A stretch of DNA of 64,000 nucleotides from Pirellulales bacterium (GTDB lineage: Bacteria > Planctomycetota > Planctomycetia > Pirellulales > JALHPA01): NCBI GenBank assembly GCA_033762255.1, contig JANRLT010000065.1:1-64000 (forward strand). The letters run 5' to 3'. The notes below the pieces were generated by a model. That model was not told the origin of the DNA. It worked only from the letters and a program-made list of their open reading frames with translations, and made no database searches. Shown in pieces: positions 36,591 to 44,631 of this stretch. Made by a program: the position numbers and the translations under genes. How positions within the stretch are numbered: position 1 is the stretch's first letter; every line of letters starts with the position of its first letter.

Positions 36591-37651
36591 AAAAGTCTTC
36601 AGCTACTTTTCTGACACCATCGTATACATTGACAGTGTCAGTGTCATTGGGAACACCCGTACTTCATCGGGATTCGAACAGAGATCTGATTTCCGATGTA
36701 ATTCCCAAAACGACGGAAGGTCAATCAGTACCTTCACCGCCGGCGATTGACACCGCACCGTTCCACCAGGACTCCCTCTCGAACTCGACCTTCAACTGGA
36801 AGGCCGCCTTGTCGTTGGCGCTCGCGAGCAAACTGGCTTATGAGTCCGAAGTGAGTGTCAGGTCGACGTGCCTTGGCTCGGCGAGAGCATGGGGGTTCGA
36901 TTCCTGTGAGTTCATAGATGTCGATGACACGCAATGCTTTGTCGCGTCGTCCCCTGAAATCGCGTTAGTCTCATTTCGCGGAACCGAAAGTCGTGGCGAC
37001 TGGCTGCGAAACATAAATGTTCCTGGTCGAACACGTGACTACGGAATTGTACACCGGGGGTTCCTCGGCGCTTTTCAAGCCGTCGAGTCTCGAATAAGGT
37101 CGACTATAACAGGAATCCACGGGCGAAAGCTCATTTTGACAGGTCATAGTTTGGGCGGAGCTCTTGCAACTGTGATGGCTGCCGAGTGGCAAAATTTCAT
37201 GCCAGCATCCTGGATCGTGACATTTGGACAACCCGCTGTCGGTACCGGTGCTTTTCAAATGTTCTTCCAGCAACACTACTTCGGTAAGTTCTTCCGTTTT
37301 GTGAATGACGACGACATCGTGCCCCGTGTACCTCCGGGTTATAGGCATGTAGGTCGCTTGCTGCATTTCGATGCACGAGGCAACCTACAGAATGGTCAGA
37401 CTCTGCCACAGACAGAACACCTTGGCGTAGAGTCGCTGCAATTGGAATCGCAAAACCAAGGTTTGCCCATGCTGAGTGAAGCTGAGTACGAAGTCCTCCA
37501 ATCGCGGATTGGACAGGAGGTTGTTCGGGTGAATCGTTCGTTGTCGGAATCAGTCTCACGACCGCAATCAGAAGGTTTCTTCCCCAGTGTCAACGATCAC
37601 AGCCTTGACAAATACATCGCCAAGATTATCGCCAAGGTGGGATCTAGGTAG
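36587..37651 (+). CDS. Class 3 lipase (gene 4 of five)
   Basis: A 354-residue protein of the fungal-type lipase class 3 family. The nucleophile motif LTGHSLGGALA holds S188. VTFGQPAVGTGAF, then FVNDDDIVPRVPP (Asp near 243) and GYRHVG (H254) complete the triad. SFRGTESRGDW is the lid/oxyanion-side motif of the family. The N-terminal 75 residues precede the lipase fold, have no signal peptide and begin with SYTLTVSVSLGTPV, similar to linker sequences in the two protease-nuclease proteins of this region. Translation is coupled to the radical SAM gene (ATGA). Likely substrate: membrane or stored acylglycerols or phospholipids of the producing cell, as in suicide-type defence (inference). C-terminal 60 residues are helical. 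Confidence 0.9.
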   Translation: MKKSSATFLTPSYTLTVSVSLGTPVLHRDSNRDLISDVIPKTTEGQSVPSPPAIDTAPFHQDSLSNSTFNWKAALSLALASKLAYESEVSVRSTCLGSARAWGFDSCEFIDVDDTQCFVASSPEIALVSFRGTESRGDWLRNINVPGRTRDYGIVHRGFLGAFQAVESRIRSTITGIHGRKLILTGHSLGGALATVMAAEWQNFMPASWIVTFGQPAVGTGAFQMFFQQHYFGKFFRFVNDDDIVPRVPPGYRHVGRLLHFDARGNLQNGQTLPQTEHLGVESLQLESQNQGLPMLSEAEYEVLQSRIGQEVVRVNRSLSESVSRPQSEGFFPSVNDHSLDKYIAKIIAKVGSR

Positions 37652-37703
37652 ATCACAACCAAAAAAATCCTCTCATTCCTTCGCCATTCACAGGAGACTT
37701 CCC

Positions 37704-39917
37704 ATGCCCAGAGACGCCTCATTTCTAGCCCTTCGTAGAAAGCTTTCCAAGGTTGCCGGAGCCAACAAGCTGGAATCGCTGGCATTAGGGAGAACGACTC
37801 GGCCAGTGGTTGAGAGTGGTCTAGAAAACCTGCCTGGCAATTCCCCTGGAATCAGGGGAGCGTTGGATTATCTTGTAACACGATCGATTGATGCGGACGC
37901 TGTGGCTCTGCGTAAACTGGAGAACGGCGACTTTGAAGACATCTCACCCCGCGAGCGTAGGCATCTCGAAGCGATTGTCGAAGAAGATGGCCGCCCGGTT
38001 GTGTTCATCATCGACGATCAATATGACGTGCTCCCGGCACCATGGACGCAACTCAATGTAGATCCAGTACGCACGCGCATCAATACGGTGATTCCATCCA
38101 TCGGTCGCATTGAAGATATCTCCGGAGGAATCCCGCAGCACATCGGCACCGGCTTTATCGTCGGCCCAAATCTCATGATGACGAACCGGCACGTGGCGGA
38201 GGCCTTCGTGCGCGGTGTGGGTCGTGTCCGCAATCAACTGTCCTTCGTGCCCGGGATTGAGTCAGCGATTGATTTCCGACGTGAAAACGAACTCGAACCC
38301 AATGATCTTTCCACCAGTTTCCGCCTGACCGACGTGGTTATGATACACCCATATTGGGACATGGCGCTGTTCCGGGTCGATGGACTTACCACAGCGAATG
38401 GTACACTACGAATGTCAGTACGAGCACCAGAGGATCTGATCGGTCGTAATATCGTGGCGATTGGCTATCCCGGACGAGGCAAGGATCGGTCTCGTCGTGC
38501 AGTACGGCTAGAACGAAAAGTATTTGGGACAACCTTTGGCGTCAAGCGCCTGGCTCCTGGCGAGATCGAGGTTCGAGAACGAATCGAGAGCTTCGACCAC
38601 ATTGTACCCGCAATGACCCACGACAGTTCCACGCTAGCCGGAAATTCGGGTTCCGCTATTGTCGATATTGAAACAGGAGAGGTGGTGGGGCTACATTTTG
38701 CTGGCATAACGCTCAAAGCGAACTACTCGGTGCCGATGTTCGAACTGGCCCGTGATCCGCGCGTAGTGGATGCAGGTGTTAACTTTGTGGGCAGCGTTCC
38801 GTCGACTGACGAATGGGACCGCGTATGGCGCGGCATCGAGTCACTGAGCGGCGGCGGAGTCACGTCTGCAGCCATTCCAGATACTCAAGTCATTTCCAAT
38901 CAGACTGGAAACCAGACGGCCACTTGGACGATTCCTATCCAAGTCTCAATTACATTGGCACAACCAGTAATGGGGGCTGCCGACGTACCAATGACGGCAC
39001 CCGTTAGCGCCGCTCGCGAAGCGACGTTTCAAGTCCCGGTCATTCATCCCGACCTGGAACTGCGGACTGGATATGATCCGAACTTTTTAGAGCTCGACGG
39101 TGGTGAAATGGTCCCTCTCCCGCAACTCACAGCGGCTGGGGTAAATGCCGTTTCTCAGCTGGGAGATGGCAGCCATGAACTGAAGTACCACCGATTCTCC
39201 GTCGTCATGCATAAGCATCGTCGACTGGCGCTTTTCACGGCTTCCAACGTCAGTTGGCAACCCGGCGACAAATTCCTGTCCGACGGTCATAAGCCGACTC
39301 GCGATGAACTCAACGGCTTCGAGGATGACAATACACAAGAAGCCTGGGTAATTGACCCGCGTATTCCTACCGAAGAGCAATTGCCTGACAAGTTCTTCAT
39401 CAAGGATCAAGGGGCCTTCGACCGCGGTCATCTTGTCCGCCGAGATGATGTGGCCTGGGGGGACTCATTCGAGGACATGCAAAAGGGGAATGGCGACACG
39501 TTCCACACAACGAACTGTTCACCACAAGTGGCCAAGTTCAATCAGGCTACGAAAGGTGTCGACAATTGGGGCGACCTCGAAAACATGATTGCAGACGAAA
39601 CGACAACCGAACGGGTGATCATGTTTTCTGGGCCAGTTCTCGATCCAGCCGATAAACGTTTTAATGGAGTAGATTCCAGCGGACCGGTCAAAATTCAAAT
39701 CCCTAAGCAGTTCTGGAAGATCATTGTTGCAAAGACAGAAGACGGCCCCAAAGCCTTTGGCTTTGTGCTCAAACAGAAATTAACAAGCGTTCCACTGGAA
39801 TTTGCTGTACCTGAGGACTGGGAGCCCTACCAAGTGCCGATCTCCGAAATCGAGGACTTAATGTTCGGCCTCGTTGAATTCAGTTGGTGTAAAGAGCGAG
39901 ACTCTATGGATTTATAG
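37704..39917 (+). CDS. Trypsin-like protease fused to DNA/RNA non-specific endonuclease (gene 5 of five)
   Basis: 737 residues from the ATG at 37704, chosen because AGGAG precedes it; the frame is open further upstream, within the lipase gene. A helical N-terminal region (1-100) is followed by a trypsin fold: MMTNRHVAEA (H163), HPYWDMALFR (D219), LAGNSGSAIV (S315). A linker (about 385-445) contains ATWTIPIQVSITLAQPV. The C-terminal domain is a NUC/EndoG-type beta-beta-alpha-metal nuclease: KYHRFSVVMHKHRR, then AFDRGHLVRRDD (general base H576) and TTNCSPQVAKFNQ (metal ligand N613). The canonical DRGH is present. No signal peptide, so it probably acts in the cytoplasm. Protease domain may be self-releasing or be cleaved by the NACHT-linked protease. 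Confidence 0.92.
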   Translation: MPRDASFLALRRKLSKVAGANKLESLALGRTTRPVVESGLENLPGNSPGIRGALDYLVTRSIDADAVALRKLENGDFEDISPRERRHLEAIVEEDGRPVVFIIDDQYDVLPAPWTQLNVDPVRTRINTVIPSIGRIEDISGGIPQHIGTGFIVGPNLMMTNRHVAEAFVRGVGRVRNQLSFVPGIESAIDFRRENELEPNDLSTSFRLTDVVMIHPYWDMALFRVDGLTTANGTLRMSVRAPEDLIGRNIVAIGYPGRGKDRSRRAVRLERKVFGTTFGVKRLAPGEIEVRERIESFDHIVPAMTHDSSTLAGNSGSAIVDIETGEVVGLHFAGITLKANYSVPMFELARDPRVVDAGVNFVGSVPSTDEWDRVWRGIESLSGGGVTSAAIPDTQVISNQTGNQTATWTIPIQVSITLAQPVMGAADVPMTAPVSAAREATFQVPVIHPDLELRTGYDPNFLELDGGEMVPLPQLTAAGVNAVSQLGDGSHELKYHRFSVVMHKHRRLALFTASNVSWQPGDKFLSDGHKPTRDELNGFEDDNTQEAWVIDPRIPTEEQLPDKFFIKDQGAFDRGHLVRRDDVAWGDSFEDMQKGNGDTFHTTNCSPQVAKFNQATKGVDNWGDLENMIADETTTERVIMFSGPVLDPADKRFNGVDSSGPVKIQIPKQFWKIIVAKTEDGPKAFGFVLKQKLTSVPLEFAVPEDWEPYQVPISEIEDLMFGLVEFSWCKERDSMDL

Positions 39918-40424
39918 CGTGACAAAGCTCATTTGAACTCCCTACGAAGCCATGATGACTGGAACGTTACTAGATCATTTTAACCGTAGTAACACTGAGG
40001 CGATCTTGGCTATGAGACAATGGTGACGTATCGCTCCCAGCGGTGCAACTCGTAAAAGGTATAGTGGCCCTAGCCAGATGTGGTATTCCATTTAACTTTG
40101 TCCGTACTGGTAAGAATGCTTTGTATCAGTAACTTGGGCTGGGGGCACTAAATGTCCTTAAGCTCCATCGTAATGCATTTACGCCAAATAAAGTATCGAA
40201 TTGTCCAGTCCCTGCACAAGTCTGCGAACTTACCTTACCACTTGATGTTAGGGAATTCGCTGATATTCCCGTCTGTGAGATGCATCCTTGGCTGGAATAA
40301 CGGGCCGCAACCTCCCGTGTCGAGAAATGAGGCGATATTTTCCGATTTGCAAGACGCCAGCGTTAATTCTTACGTGCGAGTCTGTTGAGAGATCGGTACG
40401 CATCATGCTGATAGGAGTGGAATC
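39918..40424. other. Intergenic between the five-gene operon and haem-motif gene
   Basis: About 500 bases without a gene that can be supported. A short plus-strand frame (40152-40388) lacks a ribosome binding site and does not look like protein. It contains the leader of the gene at 40425, with AGGAG nine bases before that ATG. Confidence 0.4.
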
Positions 40425-42239
40425 ATGCTGAAGAATTGCCAGAAAATCTATATCCTCTCGTTGTGCTTGGCATTTATCGCTGCCATGGCCTCGGTAGCGA
40501 TCGCAGTGGATGGAGCAAATTCTTCCCCTACGCGATTGGATGTGAACGATATTTCCATACTTTGGCCAGTTCCCAAGAGTAGCGATGACCTGAATAAACT
40601 TATCGCACTTGATGAAAAACTGGCCGATGGAATCAGTACAATCTGTCCGGAAAACGCCTTCCAGCAATTGGTAACCACCGCTCAAGGGGTGAATGTCTCT
40701 GGGTCTGCCGGAAACATTGTCCAGATAAAATTTCGCAATCAGAAAGCGGCATTTGAATCCGCGACGAACTGGATAATCGCTGGGATTCGTATCGACCCTT
40801 CCGCACCGGGGTGCGACAAAAAGCTAATTGCCGCGTTCGGTTCTACGCCACAGATTCGACTGATCGTCCAGCCTGTGACGCGGCAGGGTGAAAAGGTCAT
40901 TGTTCATGATGTTACAGCCCATCTGGTCTATAGCTTTGTGGCTGGCATCGAACCTGCTACCGCGAGTGGCCTTCCTGCTCGAGTCAATCCGGACAAAGCC
41001 AAATTCAAAATCGTTCTGGATGATCTCGCCACGCTCAAAGCGGAACTCCTGGCTGCCGGGATCAATAGCGATGGGGAACTGAGTGTCCATCCGGCATTTG
41101 CCTCCGAGACTATAAAGTTTCCTGAGAAGCTCCGGGTCTTCCTCAAAAAGCACCTCTCGGCAGAGCAATTGAGTGCGATGGCCTTTATGGGAATTGATTC
41201 TCCCGAGCCTTGGATTTTCTTCGCGATGGTCAAGCAGGAAGGCAAATTTGTTCGTACAGGACATCCAACCCTGGGAACAGAACAGGCCCAGATGTTGACT
41301 TTTCGAGGTGGCGATAAAGTAATGCCGCATCCTAAGAATTCGACCTTCGGCAATGGATTTGGAGTGAGTACTTCAGTACTCTTCGAACCTGTTAATCTTG
41401 ATGGCTTGTTGTTACCTGGAGGCGAACACCCGGCCACGTTTCGGGAAATACCCGATATCGTCGCCAATCCGCAGATCTCCCACTTTTTTAACACTGACTG
41501 CGTCAGTTGCCATAGCGAGAGCACCAGGCGGTCTAATCTTAGCTTGCAGGGAACTGTGTCCCCTTTTCAGTTCCAGCGCCCTGCAGGGATTTCTGGAGTG
41601 AATGACGCTGTTTTGGCTAAGCATGAGTGGAACGTGCGAAATTTCGGTTGGTTTCCCGATTTTTTCAATGAGGGGAAGGCGGTGGAGTCAGTCTCGATGA
41701 GGACGGCCAACGAAGCTGCCGAATCAGCAGCATTTATCAATCGTGAGTATTTCACCAACACACCGGAGCCTGTAATGACCAAGAATGTAACCAACGCATT
41801 GACGTTAGTGATGACCATCAAATCGCCAGACGACAAAGTGAAGCTCAAGCAATTAATTACCTCGCTCCAGCAGCTCCCACCGGAGAAAAATCCGATCGCA
41901 GTTGCCCTAACCAAATTGGGAAACGTGCACTTCGCAAGATTTGTCTTCATCGGCGATGATCAATTGGCTGTAATCACTTCCTACGACAACGACTTTGAAA
42001 CCTACATCCTCTCCTTTGTCGATGAATTGGGTGAGGTCTTTGATAAACTCCTGGTCCACATCAAAGACGCGCCACCCTTACCGGTCAAGGAGCATCCCGA
42101 GGCGTTTTTGGAATTTGTCAAAAAGCGTGACTTAATTTGTGAGCCGCCGTTTTATAGCGCCTATCCGACGTTGAAGGTGCAAGATATCCTGACGTTGCAG
42201 AAGAAGGCGACTGAGCCGACAAGCAATCCCAGGCAATGA
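40425..42239 (+). CDS. Secreted protein with c-type haem motif
   Basis: A 604-residue protein. A signal peptide is clear (basic start, hydrophobic ILSLCLAFIAAMASVAIA, cleavage near residue 28), and AGGAG precedes the ATG. Most of the sequence is not recognised. Near the middle NTDCVSCHSESTRR holds CxxCH (C359, C362, H363), the haem c attachment motif. The C-terminal 130 residues (GNVHFARFVFIGDDQLAVIT, then DFETYILSFVDELGEVFDK) resemble the start of Dyp-type peroxidase folds or related ferredoxin-like domains. It is therefore likely a periplasmic redox or oxidase-type protein. It is in the same direction as the five-gene operon but 500 bases away and exported, so a common role is uncertain. 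Confidence 0.75.
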   Translation: MLKNCQKIYILSLCLAFIAAMASVAIAVDGANSSPTRLDVNDISILWPVPKSSDDLNKLIALDEKLADGISTICPENAFQQLVTTAQGVNVSGSAGNIVQIKFRNQKAAFESATNWIIAGIRIDPSAPGCDKKLIAAFGSTPQIRLIVQPVTRQGEKVIVHDVTAHLVYSFVAGIEPATASGLPARVNPDKAKFKIVLDDLATLKAELLAAGINSDGELSVHPAFASETIKFPEKLRVFLKKHLSAEQLSAMAFMGIDSPEPWIFFAMVKQEGKFVRTGHPTLGTEQAQMLTFRGGDKVMPHPKNSTFGNGFGVSTSVLFEPVNLDGLLLPGGEHPATFREIPDIVANPQISHFFNTDCVSCHSESTRRSNLSLQGTVSPFQFQRPAGISGVNDAVLAKHEWNVRNFGWFPDFFNEGKAVESVSMRTANEAAESAAFINREYFTNTPEPVMTKNVTNALTLVMTIKSPDDKVKLKQLITSLQQLPPEKNPIAVALTKLGNVHFARFVFIGDDQLAVITSYDNDFETYILSFVDELGEVFDKLLVHIKDAPPLPVKEHPEAFLEFVKKRDLICEPPFYSAYPTLKVQDILTLQKKATEPTSNPRQ

Positions 42240-42490
42240 TTTAAGCGTTGTGGAACTCGCAACCTCAAGAATGATGGTCGACTATCCCCGAGGCCTGTTC
42301 CAAGTTATGGACTTGCGTCCGTCCGCAAACCTGGATTCATCGCTAATTAACGGCGTGAGTTGACGACCCCTTCAACGGCAGATCGTAGGATGCGCGCGGA
42401 TTAAGGGACGGTTTATCAAAGGCAACTGACAAACGCTGAGCATGTGCTCCACCGAGCGGCAAGTTGGCTGACATGCACTTCCGAGGTAGG
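42240..42490. other. Intergenic spacer
   Basis: Follows the stop of the haem-motif gene. No coding frame or clear hairpin terminator seen. The dispersed repeat begins at its right end. Confidence 0.35.
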
Positions 42491-42613
42491 CTGCAAATAC
42501 TGGGTGATTTTTTGCTTCCACCCACAAGGGGGGGGCAAAAGACTACAACAATTACTAAGCGTAAAGTGGTCCAACACTTTGGTTCTACTGCAACTTGCCT
42601 ACGGCATTTTTTT
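42491..42613. repeat. Dispersed repeat, copy 2
   Basis: Counterpart of 11567-11690 with the same order of motifs: CTGC near the start, TTTTTTGCTTCC, a broken palindrome with GGGGGGGG, then ACTACAACA and AAAGTGGTCCA and a final GGCATTTTTTT. The palindrome is imperfect in this copy. In both locations the repeat lies at the 3' end of a minus-strand gene (here 42612-43046). Confidence 0.6.
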
Positions 42614-43046
42614 AACTTGGTAAACTCTTGACCGAATCGGCTTTCAAATCTTGGATGCCTGGAATGGGCGTAGTGTCGTAAATAATGAATTCTTTCTGAA
42701 CGCAAGTGTAGACCAGCAATGTACCGCAGATTACCAACAATGCGCCAGGACCGGCGGCGGCAAGTTTGCCTTTTGCCTTGCTGCCATCAACTTCAAGCCC
42801 AAAATCTTCAGTTACGCCATACCAAGCCACGATAACACCGAGATAAGTGACCGTAAGACCAACCAGCATTCCAAAAGTCATTTGCATCAGGCGAACTGCG
42901 AAGGTCTGGCTACGCAAATTATCCATCGTGAGTCTGTACAAGATGGTAATCATAATGGCGATGACACAAGCCACACATATACCAAATAATGCAGACATCA
43001 CCCAAATCATGGGATCTTGTAAGAGCAATTTCGGCGAACGCGGCAT
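42612..43046 (-). CDS. Small membrane protein, three predicted spans
   Basis: 144 residues. Hydrophobic spans at about 13-37 (WVMSALFGICVACVIAIMIT), 55-77 (MTFGMLVGLTVTYLGVIVAW) and 96-114 (GPGALLVICGTLLVYTCV). A short loop and a polar tail follow. AGGAGC precedes the ATG at 43046. It is the last of three small minus-strand genes for membrane or exported proteins (44191 to 42612) separated by about 25 and 140 bases. No family was recognised. The group may be one operon, possibly linked to the trypsin-nuclease gene upstream on the same strand. Confidence 0.7.
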   Translation of the reverse strand: MPRSPKLLLQDPMIWVMSALFGICVACVIAIMITILYRLTMDNLRSQTFAVRLMQMTFGMLVGLTVTYLGVIVAWYGVTEDFGLEVDGSKAKGKLAAAGPGALLVICGTLLVYTCVQKEFIIYDTTPIPGIQDLKADSVKSLPS

Positions 43047-43070
43047 AATTGAAGCTCCTGAAATGCGTAA

Positions 43071-43745
43071 CTACTTTTCACCTGTAATTACAGGATTGAC
43101 CGTTTTTTCATCATCAGTACCGAGTAAACTGAATTCACAAATGGTCGGACCGTCGATGGCTGCGCAAATTGCCGTTCCGTCTCGAAATTGATTTGTGCCA
43201 CCAAGATGACCTAAACGATCCTCGTTTGTATAGAAGTCATCCACAAGCTGATTGTTTGCCCACACGCGTATGCGATACCGCAAACGATAATTGCCTTCCG
43301 GTAACTCAATCACGGCATAAGGCAAAAACAGTTGGATGTTGTAGGCTTTGTCTGTTTTCTCGGTATTAGTAAACCTTGTCCAAACACCGGCCGATTCTAG
43401 AGTATTGGACCGATAGCCCCATTCTGTTCCCAACGGAGATGCGGGAACAGAAGCCCAAGCAGACACATCCACCCACGATTCACCCTGTCTCTCAATTTTT
43501 CGATAATACAAATATACACCGACAGTGATGTTCTCATTTGACTTTGAATTAGCAGACAAAAGTATCAAGTCACCGGCTTCTCCGTGATTGTGAACTGACC
43601 GGTCCGACGCCCATTTAGGAATCCCAATAGCATACTTGGAAATATTGCCATTCAGAGCAATCCGCTGTCGCGGAGTTTGAGCTTGTGACAAATGAGTTAA
43701 TGCAAAAAACGTTAGAACTATTGCAATGATGGTGCGAGCATGCAT
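43071..43745 (-). CDS. Secreted protein of unknown function
   Basis: 224 residues using the ATG at 43745, which has AAGGA upstream; the frame extends nine codons further to 43772. A signal peptide is present (MHARTIIAIVLTFFALTHLS, cleavage after QAQ). The mature part is rich in Tyr, Trp and polar residues with alternating beta-type pattern (NYRLRYRIRVWANNQLVDDF), consistent with a beta-sandwich domain. No catalytic motif is recognised. It lies between two small membrane proteins on the same strand, with 25 bases to the next. Confidence 0.7.
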   Translation of the reverse strand: MHARTIIAIVLTFFALTHLSQAQTPRQRIALNGNISKYAIGIPKWASDRSVHNHGEAGDLILLSANSKSNENITVGVYLYYRKIERQGESWVDVSAWASVPASPLGTEWGYRSNTLESAGVWTRFTNTEKTDKAYNIQLFLPYAVIELPEGNYRLRYRIRVWANNQLVDDFYTNEDRLGHLGGTNQFRDGTAICAAIDGPTICEFSLLGTDDEKTVNPVITGEK

Positions 43746-43885
43746 GTCATCGTCCTTAAGAAAACAGTACAACGAAAGTTAAGACCATAAACTGTACTCA
43801 ATATTATACATAATAGTCCGGTGTTGGGATGACTGATTGCATAATTGGACTCAAAATGTGATCGTGGGGCTCACTGGTTAGCAAG

Positions 43886-44191
43886 TTAGTTCGAATTGCT
43901 TTTGGAACCAAACCAAAAGCCCAAAACCAGAGTAACGATAGGTGGAAGGGCTTTAAGACAACCATCGAAGATTTCTTTGCCAGAAGAGCCAACGGTGTCC
44001 GCAGGTTCCGCAGCATAGATGCTCATGCTAAATAGAAACACCAAGAGAACCCCTGTCATAGTTGCTGCCGCGAATCGTAGGGGTCCCTGATTTGCTGTTG
44101 ACTCGTTGTTTTCCAACCTACCGAGAAGCCACACCACACCAGCTACTGTTACAAGAATGACAAACAGCATGGCGTAAGGTAAGTAGATCAT
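43886..44191 (-). CDS. Small membrane protein, unknown
   Basis: 101 residues. Three hydrophobic stretches: MIYLPYAMLFVILVTVAGVV (1-24), AATMTGVLLVFLFSMSIYAA (about 42-61) and LPPIVTLVLGFWFGSKS (about 82-98). The alternation of spans with short polar loops is clear. Ends with SKSNSN. No known motif. The ribosome binding site before the ATG at 44191 is not obvious. Confidence 0.6.
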   Translation of the reverse strand: MIYLPYAMLFVILVTVAGVVWLLGRLENNESTANQGPLRFAAATMTGVLLVFLFSMSIYAAEPADTVGSSGKEIFDGCLKALPPIVTLVLGFWFGSKSNSN

Positions 44192-44631
44192 GAGTGTACA
44201 GATTTGGCAAATGAGCGAAGTGATTGGGCTGCCAGTCTAAGGCCAACCGCATCTTGCGTAAGCTAGCCCAAAACTTTCGCGGACTTTCAGATGTGGTTAA
44301 AATCCCACTAAGGATGTCGATGGATGCAGGAAGTCAATACTGCGAAATTGAATTGTCCGGTCAATCTACGTCGGGAGTTTCCGAATTAATTCAAGCGAGA
44401 CGTCGTGAATTTTGTAGGGCGTGAAAATACATGTTTCGCGTGGTGGCCAAAACAATGGAATTAGTCGAGTAATAGCTACAGTATAGGTATGCGAGTTCGA
44501 CACCGTGACCGGCTCAAAAATCTGGAATTGCGAGAATCATATTCATGAATTGTCTCAGTCTGATGTGGTGAAGCGACCATTCCGATCGTATAATAATTTA
44601 GTTTTATATAAACCGCAGGCGTCGGTTTCGT
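44192..44631. other. Intergenic between small membrane genes and trypsin-nuclease gene
   Basis: About 440 bases. A short plus-strand frame at 44224-44424 lacks a ribosome binding site and looks non-coding. Nothing else recognised; a promoter for the 44191 gene may be here. Confidence 0.35.
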
